Source: Actinocatenispora comari | GTDB lineage: Bacteria; Actinomycetota; Actinomycetes; Mycobacteriales; Micromonosporaceae | Direction: 5' to 3' | NCBI RefSeq assembly: GCF_017312725.1 | Contig: NZ_BOPO01000019.1 | Coordinates: 27,715-91,714 of the forward strand | DNA: 64,000 nucleotides | Shown here: piece after piece, positions 16,978 through 25,958 of the stretch | How the letters are laid out: the number at the start of each line of letters is the position of its first letter | How positions within the stretch are numbered: position 1 is the stretch's first letter | Made by a program: the position numbers and the translations under genes | The notes under the pieces: generated by a model | What the model was told of the DNA's origin: nothing | The model's database searches: none | What the model saw: the letters and a program-made list of their open reading frames with translations, nothing else

Positions 16978-16987
16978 AGTGTAACGT
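16978..16987. promoter_or_regulatory. Overlapping divergent leaderless -10 elements
   Basis: On the plus strand TAACGT (16982-16987) ends 7 nt before the MFS ATG. On the minus strand TACACT (16978-16983) ends 7 nt before the CGNR ATG. The hexamers share two base pairs, and the whole intergenic space is 24 nt, with no room for ribosome binding sites. Confidence 0.6.
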
Positions 16988-16994
16988 CTTGCAA

Positions 16995-18605
16995 ATGAGA
17001 AGCCGTTACGGGCTGGCCCGGTACCTCGCCGGCGCCACCGCCGCCCGCGCCGGCGACGAGGCGTCCGCTCCCGCTCTGGTCCTGCTCGGTCTCGCCGCCA
17101 CCGGCTCCACCCGGTCCGCCGGGCTGGTGCTCGGCGCGCTGACCGCCGCCACCGCGGTCGGCGGCCCGGTCCTCGGCGCGGTGCTCGACCGGGCCCGCCG
17201 CCCGCCCCGCTTCCTCGCCGGCTGCCTGCTCGGCTATGCCCTGGGACTCGCACTGTTGACCGTCGTGCTGGCCCGCGCGGCACTGTGGCCGGCGGTACTC
17301 GTCGCCGTCGCGGCCGGCGCGTTCGGCCCGGCGCTCAGCGCGGGGTGGAGTTCGCGGCTGGCGACGGTCGTCCCGTCCGCCGCGATCCGGCGCGGCTACG
17401 CCGCCGACTCCGCGTCCTTCGCGGTCTCCGCGCTCGCGGGTCCGGCCCTCGCCGGCGTGCTGGCCGCCGCCCTGCACCCGACCCACGCCGTCCTGGCGGC
17501 CGCGCTGCTGCTGGTCGCGGCGGTCCCGTTCGCCCTCGGCCTCCCGTCGGGCCCGCCGGCGCCGAGCGACCGGGCAGCCGCGCCGAGGCCGACCACCGTG
17601 CCGCCCGCCGGACCGACGCCCGCGCCGGCCTGGCCGAACACGGCCACTGTGGGCGCCAACCCGAACACGGCCACCGCGCCGACCAGGCCGGACGTCGGTG
17701 CCTCGCCAGCCCGGCCGGACCCCGCCTCCGCCTCCGCACGGGCCGACGCGGGTGCCGGCTACGCCGGGGCCGAGTCGCGCGCCGCCTCCGCAGGGGTTGA
17801 GTCGAAGGCCGCGGCCGAGGCGGTCGGGCCGGCTGCGGCCTTCGCTGCGGGCGCGGCGTCGGTGCCGGCCCGGTCGGGTGCGGCTCCGGTGCGGGCCGAA
17901 CCGGGTGCCGCCTCCGTGCCGGCCCAGGAGGGCGTTGTCGCCACGGCGGCTTCGCCGGACGCCGGGTCCGTGACGGCGGAGCCGGTCCGCGGGGCGGCGC
18001 CGGGTGCATCGCTCGGGACGATGCTGCGGCGGGGTGCCCGGGCGGTGCTGGCCGACCGGGCGCTGCGTACGGCGACGCTGGTCTCGGCCCTGTCGTACCT
18101 GGGCATCGGGGCCGCGACCGTCGCGTTGCCGGTGCTCGGCGCGGCGTTGACCGGCCGGGCCGGCGCCGGCGCCCTGCTGCTGTCGGTGACCGCGGGCGGT
18201 GCGCTGCTGTCGACCGCCGCGCTGGCCCGCTGGCCGGTACGGATCGGTGCGCCGGCCCAGGTCGTGGCGGCGACCGCGACGATGGGTACCGGCCTGGCGG
18301 TCCTCGCGTGTGCGCCGTCGTGGCCGTTCGCGCTGGTCGGTGCAGCGGTGGTCGGGGTGGGTGACGGCCCGCAGCTGTCCGCGCTGCTGGAGATCCGGCA
18401 CCGGGCCGCCGGGCCCGAACTGCGTACCCAGGTCTTCGCGGCCGGGGTGAGCATCAAGCAGGCCGGCTACGCCGTGGGCGCCGCGTCGGCAGGCCTGATC
18501 GCGACCTCGTCGGCCCGCCCCGCCCTGGTACTCGCGGTGCTCGCCCAGCTCGCCGCCCTCGCCGTCGCGACCCTGCCAGCAAATAGACGAGGGTCGATAT
18601 CGTGA
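16995..18605 (+). CDS. MFS transporter with long central Ala/Pro-rich loop
   Basis: A 536-residue integral membrane protein of the major facilitator superfamily. About six transmembrane segments lie in residues 10-180 (GLVLGALTAATAVGGPVLGAVLDRARR carries the loop 2-3 motif), and another six in residues 340-530. The halves are joined by a ~155-residue disordered linker (about 182-337) of A/P/S/E/R repeats, far longer than the usual ~30-60-residue central loop. Substrate unknown. The ATG at 16995 is preceded only by a leaderless-type promoter. Divergent from the CGNR gene, which probably regulates it. Confidence 0.85.
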   Translation: MRSRYGLARYLAGATAARAGDEASAPALVLLGLAATGSTRSAGLVLGALTAATAVGGPVLGAVLDRARRPPRFLAGCLLGYALGLALLTVVLARAALWPAVLVAVAAGAFGPALSAGWSSRLATVVPSAAIRRGYAADSASFAVSALAGPALAGVLAAALHPTHAVLAAALLLVAAVPFALGLPSGPPAPSDRAAAPRPTTVPPAGPTPAPAWPNTATVGANPNTATAPTRPDVGASPARPDPASASARADAGAGYAGAESRAASAGVESKAAAEAVGPAAAFAAGAASVPARSGAAPVRAEPGAASVPAQEGVVATAASPDAGSVTAEPVRGAAPGASLGTMLRRGARAVLADRALRTATLVSALSYLGIGAATVALPVLGAALTGRAGAGALLLSVTAGGALLSTAALARWPVRIGAPAQVVAATATMGTGLAVLACAPSWPFALVGAAVVGVGDGPQLSALLEIRHRAAGPELRTQVFAAGVSIKQAGYAVGAASAGLIATSSARPALVLAVLAQLAALAVATLPANRRGSIS

Positions 18606-18679
18606 CAAGTCGGAACGAACCACTCTGTGGGGTCGCTCACGGTGGTGTACCGGTCTTTCGGCCCAGGGGGTCGGTGGCT

Positions 18680-18685
18680 TAGCGT
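18680..18685 (+). promoter_or_regulatory. Candidate leaderless -10 element
   Basis: TAGCGT ends 8 nt before the GTG at 18694. No ribosome binding site precedes that start. Confidence 0.45.
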
Positions 18686-18693
18686 GCCCGGTC

Positions 18694-19689
18694 GTGGCTA
18701 CACACCGAGACAGCGGCCCCGCCGAGGCGGGTGCCTCGAGCTACCCGGGCCAGGGCTACCACGACGTCGACTACCCGAGCGCCGCACCGGGATACTCGGC
18801 CGGCCGGGACGGCGAACGGCGCTACGCCGAACGGATCCCGCGCTACCCGGACACCCCGCAACCGGACGGCGCGGAGCCGACCGGCCGCCGCGCCGGCGGA
18901 CCGGAAGACCTGCGCCTGACCGACGAGGACGGGGTGCCGTCCCGGCCGGTCGAGTCGCCGACGACCGCCTACCAGCCGGTGTCGCCGGCTGCGCCGCAGC
19001 AGCAGCCGTCCACGACCCCCCGCCAGGCCGCCGGCCAGCAGCCCGCCTCCCAGCACCAGCCGGCCCAGCATCAGCCGGCCGCGCACCAGGCCGGCCCCGC
19101 GGGCCCGTCGTCCGCGCACCAGCAACAGGCGCTCGGCCAGCAGGCGCCGGCGGCCCCACCGGTACCGCCGCAGCAGCCCGCCGCGCCCCAGCAGTCCGGA
19201 GTGCCCCAGCAGCCTGGCGCGCCCCAGCAGCCGGGTGTCCCACCGCAGCCCGGCGTCCAGCCGCAGAGCGCCCCGCCCGCGGCGGTCCCGCAGCCGAACG
19301 CGGCGCTGTCGGACCTGCTGCACGAGCCGACCCAGCTGACCGAGCAGGTGCCGGTCTACCCCGGCGGCGGTACGAGCGCGGGCACCGTGCACCGGGCGCA
19401 CGCACAGCTGGCCTGGGCGTTCGGTTCGCTGGCGATCCTGTTCGACATCCCGATCGCGGTCGTCCTGGTGCGCTCGCTGATGAGCGACGGCGTGGTCGTC
19501 GGCGGTGTGGTGTCCGGGCTGTTGCTGCTGCCCGGGCTGCCGCTGCTGGCCGCCGGGTTCTACCAGCTGTTCTCCGGCCGCCTCGGGGTACGACCGGGGG
19601 AGGGGCTCGCGGCGCTGTCCCGCCGCCCCGTCGCGCTGCTGTTCGCCGGCGTGGTGCTGGTACTGGCCGGTGCCATGGCGGCCGGCTGA
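18694..19689 (+). CDS. Pro/Gln-rich membrane protein, function unknown
   Basis: A 331-residue protein. Residues 1-~210 are disordered and increasingly rich in P and Q, with repeated QQPGxP units around residues 165-190. The C-terminal ~110 residues hold three hydrophobic segments: LAWAFGSLAILFDIPIAVVL, VVVGGVVSGLLLLPGLPLLAAG and ALLFAGVVLVLAGAMAAG. The architecture resembles actinobacterial membrane proteins with a long cytoplasmic P/Q tail. No catalytic motif was recognised. GTG start at 18694, probably leaderless. It lies between the MFS gene and rpsB. Confidence 0.75.
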   Translation: MATHRDSGPAEAGASSYPGQGYHDVDYPSAAPGYSAGRDGERRYAERIPRYPDTPQPDGAEPTGRRAGGPEDLRLTDEDGVPSRPVESPTTAYQPVSPAAPQQQPSTTPRQAAGQQPASQHQPAQHQPAAHQAGPAGPSSAHQQQALGQQAPAAPPVPPQQPAAPQQSGVPQQPGAPQQPGVPPQPGVQPQSAPPAAVPQPNAALSDLLHEPTQLTEQVPVYPGGGTSAGTVHRAHAQLAWAFGSLAILFDIPIAVVLVRSLMSDGVVVGGVVSGLLLLPGLPLLAAGFYQLFSGRLGVRPGEGLAALSRRPVALLFAGVVLVLAGAMAAG

Positions 19690-20032
19690 GCGGCCGATGG
19701 TCCGGCCGATCGCCGCCGGCTGTGCGGCCGGTGGTCCGGCCGCCCACCGCCGGCTGGACGGCCGACCGTCCGGCCGCTCGCTGCGCGCCGGACCAGCTGC
19801 GTACACTTGACCCTCGGCGACCGTATCGCCGTGCCCGGGTGATCCTCCCGGGTGCCGGCCGCGGTCGACCTCGCGTGCCCGTCACCGTCGCAGCGATGCG
19901 CGGTGGGCGCCGACTCCCTGGTCCCGTTTCCACGGGTACCGAGCGGACATCGGGCACCAGGGCGGTGATCACCGATCGCCGCGACAACCAGGGAGTGCGG
20001 GCCCGTCCCGCACACGATGTGAGGAGAACTCA
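19690..20032 (+). other. 343-nt upstream region of rpsB
   Basis: A long gap before rpsB that should hold its promoter and leader. A TANNNT hexamer (TACACT) is at 19802-19807. A CCCGGG...CCCGGG hairpin is near 19837-19855, and a two-stem structure is at 19916-19962. The ribosome binding site GAGGAG is at 20021-20026. No coding frame is credible. Confidence 0.5.
19916..19962 (+). promoter_or_regulatory. Two-stem structure in the rpsB leader
   Basis: CCCTGGT (19916-19922) pairs with ACCAGGG (19956-19962), and inside it CCCG (19923-19926) pairs with CGGG (19933-19936). It ends 70 nt before the rpsB start. It may be a site for S2 feedback, but I cannot match it to a described leader. Confidence 0.35.
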
Positions 20033-20923
20033 GTGGCCGTCGTCACGATGCGACAGCTCCTGGAGAGCGGTGTCCACTTCGGGCACCAGACCCGTCGGTG
20101 GAACCCGAAGATGAAGCGGTACATCTTCACCGACCGCAACGGCATCTACATCATCGACCTGCGGCAGACCCTCGACTACATCGAGAAGGCGTACGAGTTC
20201 GTCAAGAACACCGTCGCCAACGGGGGCAACGTGCTGTTCGTCGGGACGAAGAAGCAGGCGCAGGAGGCGATCGCCGAGCAGGCGACCCGCGTCGGCATGC
20301 CGTACGTCAACCACCGCTGGCTGGGCGGCATGCTCACCAACTTCAACACGGTGCACAAGCGTCTGCAGCGGATGAAGGAGCTGGAGTCGATCGAGCAGAT
20401 CGGCGCCGACCAGGGGCTGACCAAGAAGGAGCGGCTCTCGCTCGAGCGGGAGAAGACCAAGCTGGAGCGCACCCTCGGCGGTCTGCGCGACATGCAGAAG
20501 GTGCCGTCGGCGATCTGGGTGGTGGACACCAAGAAGGAGCACATCGCCGTCGACGAGGCCCGCAAGCTGGGCATCCCGGTCATCGCGATCCTGGACACCA
20601 ACTGCGACCCGGACGAGGTCGACTACCCGATTCCGGGCAACGACGACGCGATCCGGTCCGCCACGCTGCTGACCCAGGTCATCGCCACCGCGGCGGCCGA
20701 CGGCCAGATCGCCCGCGCCGGTGCCGCCCTGGGTGACACCGAGAAGCCGGCCGCGACCGGCGCCTCCGCCGAGCCGCTGGCCGAGTGGGAGCGCGAGCTG
20801 CTGGAGAACCCGGCCGCCGGGCAGACCACCGAGGCCGCCGCTGAGCAGCCCGCCGCCGAGCAGCCCGCCGCCGAGAAGCCGGCCGAGCCCGGCGACGAGG
20901 CCAAGGCCGGCGCCGACTCCTGA
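20033..20923 (+). CDS. rpsB: 30S ribosomal protein S2
   Basis: S2 binds the 30S head near S1 and is needed for late assembly. The 296-residue product has all the family blocks: [60 protein letters not shown], and [20 protein letters not shown] followed by the DTNCDP box. After about residue 250 there is an acidic A/E/P-rich tail typical of actinobacteria. GTG at 20033, ribosome binding site GAGGAG 6 nt upstream. Followed by a strong hairpin and tsf. Confidence 0.98.
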   Translation: MAVVTMRQLLESGVHFGHQTRRWNPKMKRYIFTDRNGIYIIDLRQTLDYIEKAYEFVKNTVANGGNVLFVGTKKQAQEAIAEQATRVGMPYVNHRWLGGMLTNFNTVHKRLQRMKELESIEQIGADQGLTKKERLSLEREKTKLERTLGGLRDMQKVPSAIWVVDTKKEHIAVDEARKLGIPVIAILDTNCDPDEVDYPIPGNDDAIRSATLLTQVIATAAADGQIARAGAALGDTEKPAATGASAEPLAEWERELLENPAAGQTTEAAAEQPAAEQPAAEKPAEPGDEAKAGADS

Positions 20924-20956
20924 TCCGCCGCCCGACGTGGCGCACGATCGACTTCC

Positions 20957-20988
20957 GGGCACCGGCACCGAACGCGGTGTCGGTGCCC
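20957..20988 (+). terminator. 13-bp hairpin between rpsB and tsf
   Basis: Stem arms 20957-20969 and 20976-20988 (GGGCACCG with CGGTGCCC, extended by five pairs including one G-U) close a 6-nt loop. Located 34 nt after rpsB. It is probably a partial terminator or processing site that sets the rpsB/tsf ratio. Confidence 0.7.
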
Positions 20989-21084
20989 GTACGTTGTGGC
21001 CGGCCGGCGCGTCACCGTGCCGCCGGCCCGCGTCGGGCATCCGCACTTTCCCACTCGGACTTCCGCTGAACCAGAGAGAGAACA

Positions 21085-21903
21085 ATGGCTGACTTCACCG
21101 CCGCGGACGTCAAGAAGCTCCGCGACCTCACCGGCGCCGGCATGATGGACTCCAAGAAGGCCCTCACCGAGGCGGAGGGCGACTTCGAGAAGGCCACCGA
21201 GCTGCTGCGCATCAAGGGCGCCAAGGACGTCGGCAAGCGCGCCGGCCGTACCGCCGCCGAGGGCCTGGTCGCCCAGTCCGGCAACGCGATGCTCGAGCTC
21301 AACTGCGAGACCGACTTCGTGGCCAAGTCCGGCCCGTTCATCGAGTTCGCCCAGTCGCTGGTCGAGCACGTCGACGCGAGCCGCCCGGCCGACCTCGACG
21401 CGCTGCTCGCCTCGACGCTGTCCGACGGCCGCGTCGTCGCGAAGGCGGTCGACGAGGAGGCCGCGAAGATCGGCGAGAAGCTCGTCGTGAAGCGGTTCGC
21501 CGTGCTCGACGACCCGATCTCGGTGTACCTGCACCGCAAGAGCCCCGACCTGCCGCCGGCCGTCGGCGTGATGGTCTCGTACTCGGGCGAGGACACCGGC
21601 GCGGTCCGCGGCGCCGCGATGCAGATCGCCGCGATGCGCCCGCAGTACCTGACCCGCGACGAGGTGCCGGCCGACGTGGTCGAGAACGAGCGTCGGGTCG
21701 CCGAGCAGACCGCCCGCGAGGAGAACAAGCCGGAGCAGGCGCTGCCGAAGATCGTCGAGGGCCGGGTCAACGCGTACTTCAAGGACTACGTGCTGCTGGA
21801 GCAGGCGTCGGTGACCGAGAACAAGAAGTCGGTGCGTCAGGTCCTGGAGGCCGCCGGCGTCCAGGTGACCGCGTTCGCCCGGTTCGAGGTCGGCCAGGAC
21901 TGA
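21085..21903 (+). CDS. tsf: Translation elongation factor Ts
   Basis: EF-Ts exchanges GDP for GTP on EF-Tu. The 272-residue product has the N-terminal UBA-like domain ([20 protein letters not shown]), the [13 protein letters not shown] motif that contacts EF-Tu, and the dimerisation/core domain. Length is normal. ATG at 21085 after the purine-rich AGAGAGAGAA. It lies 161 nt downstream of rpsB, and a terminator hairpin follows. Confidence 0.98.
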   Translation: MADFTAADVKKLRDLTGAGMMDSKKALTEAEGDFEKATELLRIKGAKDVGKRAGRTAAEGLVAQSGNAMLELNCETDFVAKSGPFIEFAQSLVEHVDASRPADLDALLASTLSDGRVVAKAVDEEAAKIGEKLVVKRFAVLDDPISVYLHRKSPDLPPAVGVMVSYSGEDTGAVRGAAMQIAAMRPQYLTRDEVPADVVENERRVAEQTAREENKPEQALPKIVEGRVNAYFKDYVLLEQASVTENKKSVRQVLEAAGVQVTAFARFEVGQD

Positions 21904-21930
21904 CCCAGGTCTCGAGGCGCGTACGTCGAC

Positions 21931-21969
21931 CGGCGCCCCCATCCGGCGGACACCGCCGCGGGGGCGCCG
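21931..21969 (+). terminator. Hairpin terminator after tsf
   Basis: CGGCGCCCCC (21931-21940) pairs with GGGGGCGCCG (21960-21969), 10 bp perfect. The 19-nt loop can pair further (ccggcgg with the following gccg). It lies 27 nt after the tsf stop. Confidence 0.8.
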
Positions 21970-22117
21970 GGTCGTGTCCGGCGTGGTGTGGTCGGCACCG
22001 GGTCGGGCGGCCCGAGCTCGGTGCCGTGCCCGGCGGCCTGCCGACCACGGCGGAAACCGGGCGGGTCGGTACCGTGCATAGCGCGGACAATCGAGGGCGG
22101 CAGGGAAGGGCGAGAGC

Positions 22118-22906
22118 ATGGCGGCAGGCAGCACGGCGGCGCAACGCGACGCGGAGGAAGCCACGGCGGTTCCGCCGACCCCGTCCGGGAAGTACCGGCG
22201 GGTCGTGCTGAAGCTGTCCGGCGAGGTGTTCGGCGGCGGCAAGGTCGGCGTCGACCCGGACGTGGTCGCCGACCTGGCCCGCCAGATCGCCGCGGTGCAG
22301 CAGCAGGGCGTGCAGGTGGCCGTCGTGGTCGGCGGCGGCAACTTCTTCCGCGGTGCCGAGCTCAACCAGCGCGGCATCGACCGGGCCCGGGCCGACTACA
22401 TGGGCATGCTGGGCACCGTGATGAACTGCCTGGCGCTGCAGGACTTCCTGGAGCAGCGCGGGGTCGAGACCCGGGTGCAGACCGCGATCACGATGGGCCA
22501 GGTCGCCGAGCCCTACATCCCGCGGCGCGCCATCCGGCACCTGGAGAAGGGCCGCGTGGTGATCTTCGGCGCCGGCGCCGGCATGCCGTACTTCACCACC
22601 GACACGGTCGCCGTGCAGCGCGCCCTGGAGATCAAGGCCGACGTCGTGCTGATGAGCAAGAACGGCGTGGACGGGGTCTACACCGCCGACCCGCGCAAGG
22701 ATCCGACCGCGACCAAGGTCGACACGATGAGCCTGGCCGAGGCGCTGCAGCGCGGCCTGACCATCGCCGACGCGGCCGCGTTCGCGATGTGCGACCAGAA
22801 CGGCCTGACCATGCTCGTGTTCGGCGCGGAGGGGGCGGACACCGTGGTGCACGCGATTCTCGGCGAGAAGATCGGTACGTTGCTCACGCCCGCCCGGGCG
22901 AAGTGA
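22118..22906 (+). CDS. pyrH: UMP kinase
   Basis: Phosphorylates UMP to UDP in pyrimidine nucleotide synthesis; bacterial UMP kinases are hexamers of the amino-acid-kinase fold, controlled by GTP and UTP. Motifs: [13 protein letters not shown] (phosphate loop), [29 protein letters not shown] and the C-terminal [12 protein letters not shown] lid. Residues 1-25 before the core are an extra polar tail. ATG at 22118 behind GGGAAGGGCGAG. It begins the pyrH-frr-cdsA-rlmN series. Confidence 0.97.
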   Translation: MAAGSTAAQRDAEEATAVPPTPSGKYRRVVLKLSGEVFGGGKVGVDPDVVADLARQIAAVQQQGVQVAVVVGGGNFFRGAELNQRGIDRARADYMGMLGTVMNCLALQDFLEQRGVETRVQTAITMGQVAEPYIPRRAIRHLEKGRVVIFGAGAGMPYFTTDTVAVQRALEIKADVVLMSKNGVDGVYTADPRKDPTATKVDTMSLAEALQRGLTIADAAAFAMCDQNGLTMLVFGAEGADTVVHAILGEKIGTLLTPARAK

Positions 22907-22992
22907 CCCGAACCGCTCCGTCGGCCGCCCGTGTCGCATCCCGGCCGGTCGGCGACAATCTCCTTCAAGACCGCGCCTAAGGAGGCGACAAG

Positions 22993-23550
22993 GTGATCGA
23001 CGACACACTCCTCGAAGCCGAGGAGAAGATGGAACGGGCGATCGAGCACGCCAAGGAAGACTTCGCCACGGTGCGCACCGGCCGGGCCACCCCGGCGATG
23101 TTCGCCAAGATCATGGTGGACTACTACGGCGCGCCGACGCCGCTGCCGCAGCTCGCCTCCATCGCCGTCCCGGAGGCGCGGATGGCGATCATCAAGCCGT
23201 ACGACGCGTCCCAGATCGGTGCGATGGAGCGCGCGGTGCGCGACTCGGACCTGGGCGTCAACCCGGCCAACGAGGGCACCCAGCTGCGCATCAACCTGCC
23301 TCCGCTGACCGAGGAGCGGCGCCGGGAGATGGTCAAGGTCGCCCGCGGCAAGGGCGAGGAGGCGAAGGTCGCCGTGCGCAACATCCGGCGCAAGGCCAAG
23401 GAGGAGCTGGACCGCATCATGCGCGACGGCGAGGCCGGTGAGGACGAGGTCCGCCGCGCCGAGAAGGACCTCGACGACGTCACGCACAAGTACACCGGGA
23501 GCGTGGACGAGATCCTGAAGCGCAAGGAAGACGAGCTTCTCGAGGTCTGA
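22993..23550 (+). CDS. frr: Ribosome recycling factor
   Basis: RRF splits post-termination ribosomes together with EF-G. The 185-residue product has the family's three-helix bundle and beta/alpha domain: [49 protein letters not shown], then the helical C-terminus with [17 protein letters not shown] start at 22993 with AAGGAGG (22979-22985). Its stop overlaps the next start (TGATG at 23548-23552), coupling frr to cdsA. Confidence 0.98.
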   Translation: MIDDTLLEAEEKMERAIEHAKEDFATVRTGRATPAMFAKIMVDYYGAPTPLPQLASIAVPEARMAIIKPYDASQIGAMERAVRDSDLGVNPANEGTQLRINLPPLTEERRREMVKVARGKGEEAKVAVRNIRRKAKEELDRIMRDGEAGEDEVRRAEKDLDDVTHKYTGSVDEILKRKEDELLEV

Positions 23551-24764
23551 TGGCAGGCAGCGGACCGTTCTCCTCGTACGAGCAGCCCCGGCCGCGCGGC
23601 CGGCACCGCGCTGCGGACGCCGACGACCCCGACGGGTCGGCATCGGTGCCGCCGGCGACCCCGGCCGACCGGCCCGCACCCGCCGCGCCGGGCTGGGACG
23701 GCCCGGCCGAGCCCGGCTGGGACGTCACCGCGGCGCGGCCCGCGGTCGACCCGGCGACGGCGTACGAGGCGGGTCCGCGGCCGGACCGGGCCGCCGACGC
23801 CGCGGACGGTGACTGGGCGGCGACCGGTCAGCTGCCGGTCACGCCGGCCGATCCGACGCACCGCGACGTGCCGCCCGATCCCGTCCGGTCGGGCCCGGAG
23901 GCACCGTTCGGCGGTCCCGTTCCGGCCGACGAGCACAAGCCGCGGGCCGGCCGGAACCTGCCCGCCGCGATCGGCGTCGGCGTCGGCCTCGGCGCGATCG
24001 TGCTCGCCTCGCTGTACGTGCAGCGGGCCGCGTTCCTGCTCGTCGTGGCCGCCGGCGTGGTGCTCGGTACCTGGGAGACGGTGCGCGCGTTCGGTCGCGC
24101 CGCGGAGCCGGCCAAGCGCACCCGCCCGCCGCTGGTACCGCTGCTCGCCGGTGCGGTGGCGATGCAGGGCCTGGCCTGGTTCGGCGGCCTGGAGGCGCTG
24201 ACCATCGGCCTGGTCTTCACGCTGGTGGCGGTGTTCATCTGGCGGCTCGCCGACGGCCCGCCCGGCTACCGCCGGGACGTGGCGGCCGGTGCGCTGATCG
24301 CCGCGTACGTGCCGTTCCTGGCCGGCTTCGCGGTGCTGCTGGCCCGACCGGAGGACGGCGCCGCGCGGGTGGTGGCGGCGCTGGCGATGGTGGTCTGCAG
24401 CGACACCGGCGGGTACGCGGTCGGGGTGCTGCTCGGCCGGCACAAGATGGCACCGCGGATCAGCCCCGGCAAGTCCTGGGAGGGCTTCGCCGGTTCCGTG
24501 CTCACATGTGCGATCGCCGGCGCCATCCTGGTGTACTTCGTGTTCCACCAGCCGCTGTGGGCCGGTGCGGTGTTCGGCGTCGCGGTGAGTTTGGTCTCGG
24601 TGCTCGGCGACCTGACCGAGTCGATGATCAAGCGCGACCTGGGCATCAAGGACATGGGCAACCTGCTGCCCGGGCACGGTGGCGTGATGGATCGGCTCGA
24701 TTCGATCCTGTTCGCGGTACCCGTGGCGTTCGCGCTGCTGAGCGTGCTCGCGCCGGCCGGGTGA
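23550..24764 (+). CDS. cdsA: Phosphatidate cytidylyltransferase
   Basis: Makes CDP-diacylglycerol from phosphatidic acid and CTP, the branch point for all phospholipids. Residues 1-~140 are a polar, disordered cytoplasmic extension; after that come about 7-8 transmembrane helices. The family signature near the end is SMIKRDLGIKDMGNLLPGHG, with MDRLDS and its conserved metal-binding Asp residues. The enzyme core alone is ~265 residues, so the N-terminal extension is large, as in many actinobacteria. Start overlaps the frr stop by one nucleotide. Confidence 0.95.
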   Translation: MAGSGPFSSYEQPRPRGRHRAADADDPDGSASVPPATPADRPAPAAPGWDGPAEPGWDVTAARPAVDPATAYEAGPRPDRAADAADGDWAATGQLPVTPADPTHRDVPPDPVRSGPEAPFGGPVPADEHKPRAGRNLPAAIGVGVGLGAIVLASLYVQRAAFLLVVAAGVVLGTWETVRAFGRAAEPAKRTRPPLVPLLAGAVAMQGLAWFGGLEALTIGLVFTLVAVFIWRLADGPPGYRRDVAAGALIAAYVPFLAGFAVLLARPEDGAARVVAALAMVVCSDTGGYAVGVLLGRHKMAPRISPGKSWEGFAGSVLTCAIAGAILVYFVFHQPLWAGAVFGVAVSLVSVLGDLTESMIKRDLGIKDMGNLLPGHGGVMDRLDSILFAVPVAFALLSVLAPAG

Positions 24765-24830
24765 CGGGCGCATCGGGTGCAACCTGCCGGGGCGGGCAAT
24801 CGTGCGTGGACGTGGGACACTGGCCAGGAC

Positions 24831-25958
24831 ATGACAGCTCTGCCGTTGATCACCGAGCCCACGACCCGACGCCGTCCCCCCACCCCGAGGCACCTGGCCG
24901 ACCTGGACATGGCAGCCCGCCGGGAGGCCGTGGTCGCCCTTGGCGAGCCCGCCTTCCGCGCCAACCAGCTGTCCCAGCACTATTTCGGCCGGCTGCTGGA
25001 CCCCGCGGCGGCCGACGCCGCCGAGGCGCTGACCGACGTCCCGGCCGCCTCCCGTGACCGGCTGGCCGCCGCGCTGCTGCCGGTGCTGGCCCGACCGGTC
25101 CGGCAGCAGGCCGCGGACGACGGGGCCACCCGCAAGACGCTGTGGCGGCTGCACGACGGCGCGCTGGTGGAAAGCGTCGCAATGGGCTACCCGGATCGGG
25201 TGACGGTGTGCGTCTCCTCGCAGGCCGGCTGCGGGATGGGCTGCCCGTTCTGTGCGACCGGCCAGGGCGGGCTGACCCGCAACCTGTCCACCGGGGAGAT
25301 CGTCGAGCAGGTCGTCGCGGCCGCGCGGCTGGCCGCCGCCGGCGGGCTGACCGGGGCGCCGCATCGGCTGTCCCGGGTCGTGTTCATGGGCATGGGCGAG
25401 CCCCTGGCGAACTACGCCCGGTTGGTCGCCGCGGTGCGCCGGATCACCGAGCCGTCCCCCACCGGGCTCGGCCTGTCGCAGCGGCATGTCACGGTGTCGA
25501 CCGTCGGGTTGGTGCCGGCGATCCGCCGGCTGATCGAGGAGGAGATGAACGTCACGCTCGCGGTGTCGCTGCATGCCCCGGACGATGAGCTGCGTGACGA
25601 GCTGGTCCCGGTCAACACCCGCTGGAAGGTCGCCGAGGTGCTGGACTCGGCATGGGACTATGCGTCCCGAACGGGACGACGGGTGTCGATCGAGTACGCA
25701 ATGATTCGAGATGTGAACGATCAGCCGTGGCGGGCCGACCTGCTGGGTCGGCTGCTGTCGGATCGGTTGGCGCACGTCAACCTCATCCCGCTCAACCCGA
25801 CCCCGGGAAGCCGATGGGACGCCAGTCCCAAGCCGGTGGAGCGGGAGTTCGTCCGGCGGCTGCGGGCAGCCGGCGTGCCGACCACGGTGCGTGACACCCG
25901 GGGGCGGGAGATCGACGGTGCGTGTGGACAGCTTGCGGCTGCGGAGGTGGGCGAGTGA
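24831..25958 (+). CDS. rlmN: Dual-specificity RNA (adenine-C2) methyltransferase RlmN
   Basis: A radical-SAM enzyme that methylates A2503 of 23S rRNA and A37 of some tRNAs. The [4Fe-4S] cysteines are Cys134-xxx-Cys138-xx-Cys141 ([14 protein letters not shown]). The SAM-binding motif is [13 protein letters not shown], and the C-terminal resolving Cys365 lies in [11 protein letters not shown] 24831 gives 375 residues, the family length; the in-frame start at 24777 adds a non-conserved leader. Its TGA overlaps the GTG of the DivIVA-domain gene (GTGA). Confidence 0.95.
   Translation: MTALPLITEPTTRRRPPTPRHLADLDMAARREAVVALGEPAFRANQLSQHYFGRLLDPAAADAAEALTDVPAASRDRLAAALLPVLARPVRQQAADDGATRKTLWRLHDGALVESVAMGYPDRVTVCVSSQAGCGMGCPFCATGQGGLTRNLSTGEIVEQVVAAARLAAAGGLTGAPHRLSRVVFMGMGEPLANYARLVAAVRRITEPSPTGLGLSQRHVTVSTVGLVPAIRRLIEEEMNVTLAVSLHAPDDELRDELVPVNTRWKVAEVLDSAWDYASRTGRRVSIEYAMIRDVNDQPWRADLLGRLLSDRLAHVNLIPLNPTPGSRWDASPKPVEREFVRRLRAAGVPTTVRDTRGREIDGACGQLAAAEVGE

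Noticed and set aside
14441..16984. 847-codon plus-strand frame
   Set aside because: Crosses the 17-bp and 59-bp repeat gap, then lies antisense to the aminotransferase and CGNR genes; no recognisable protein.
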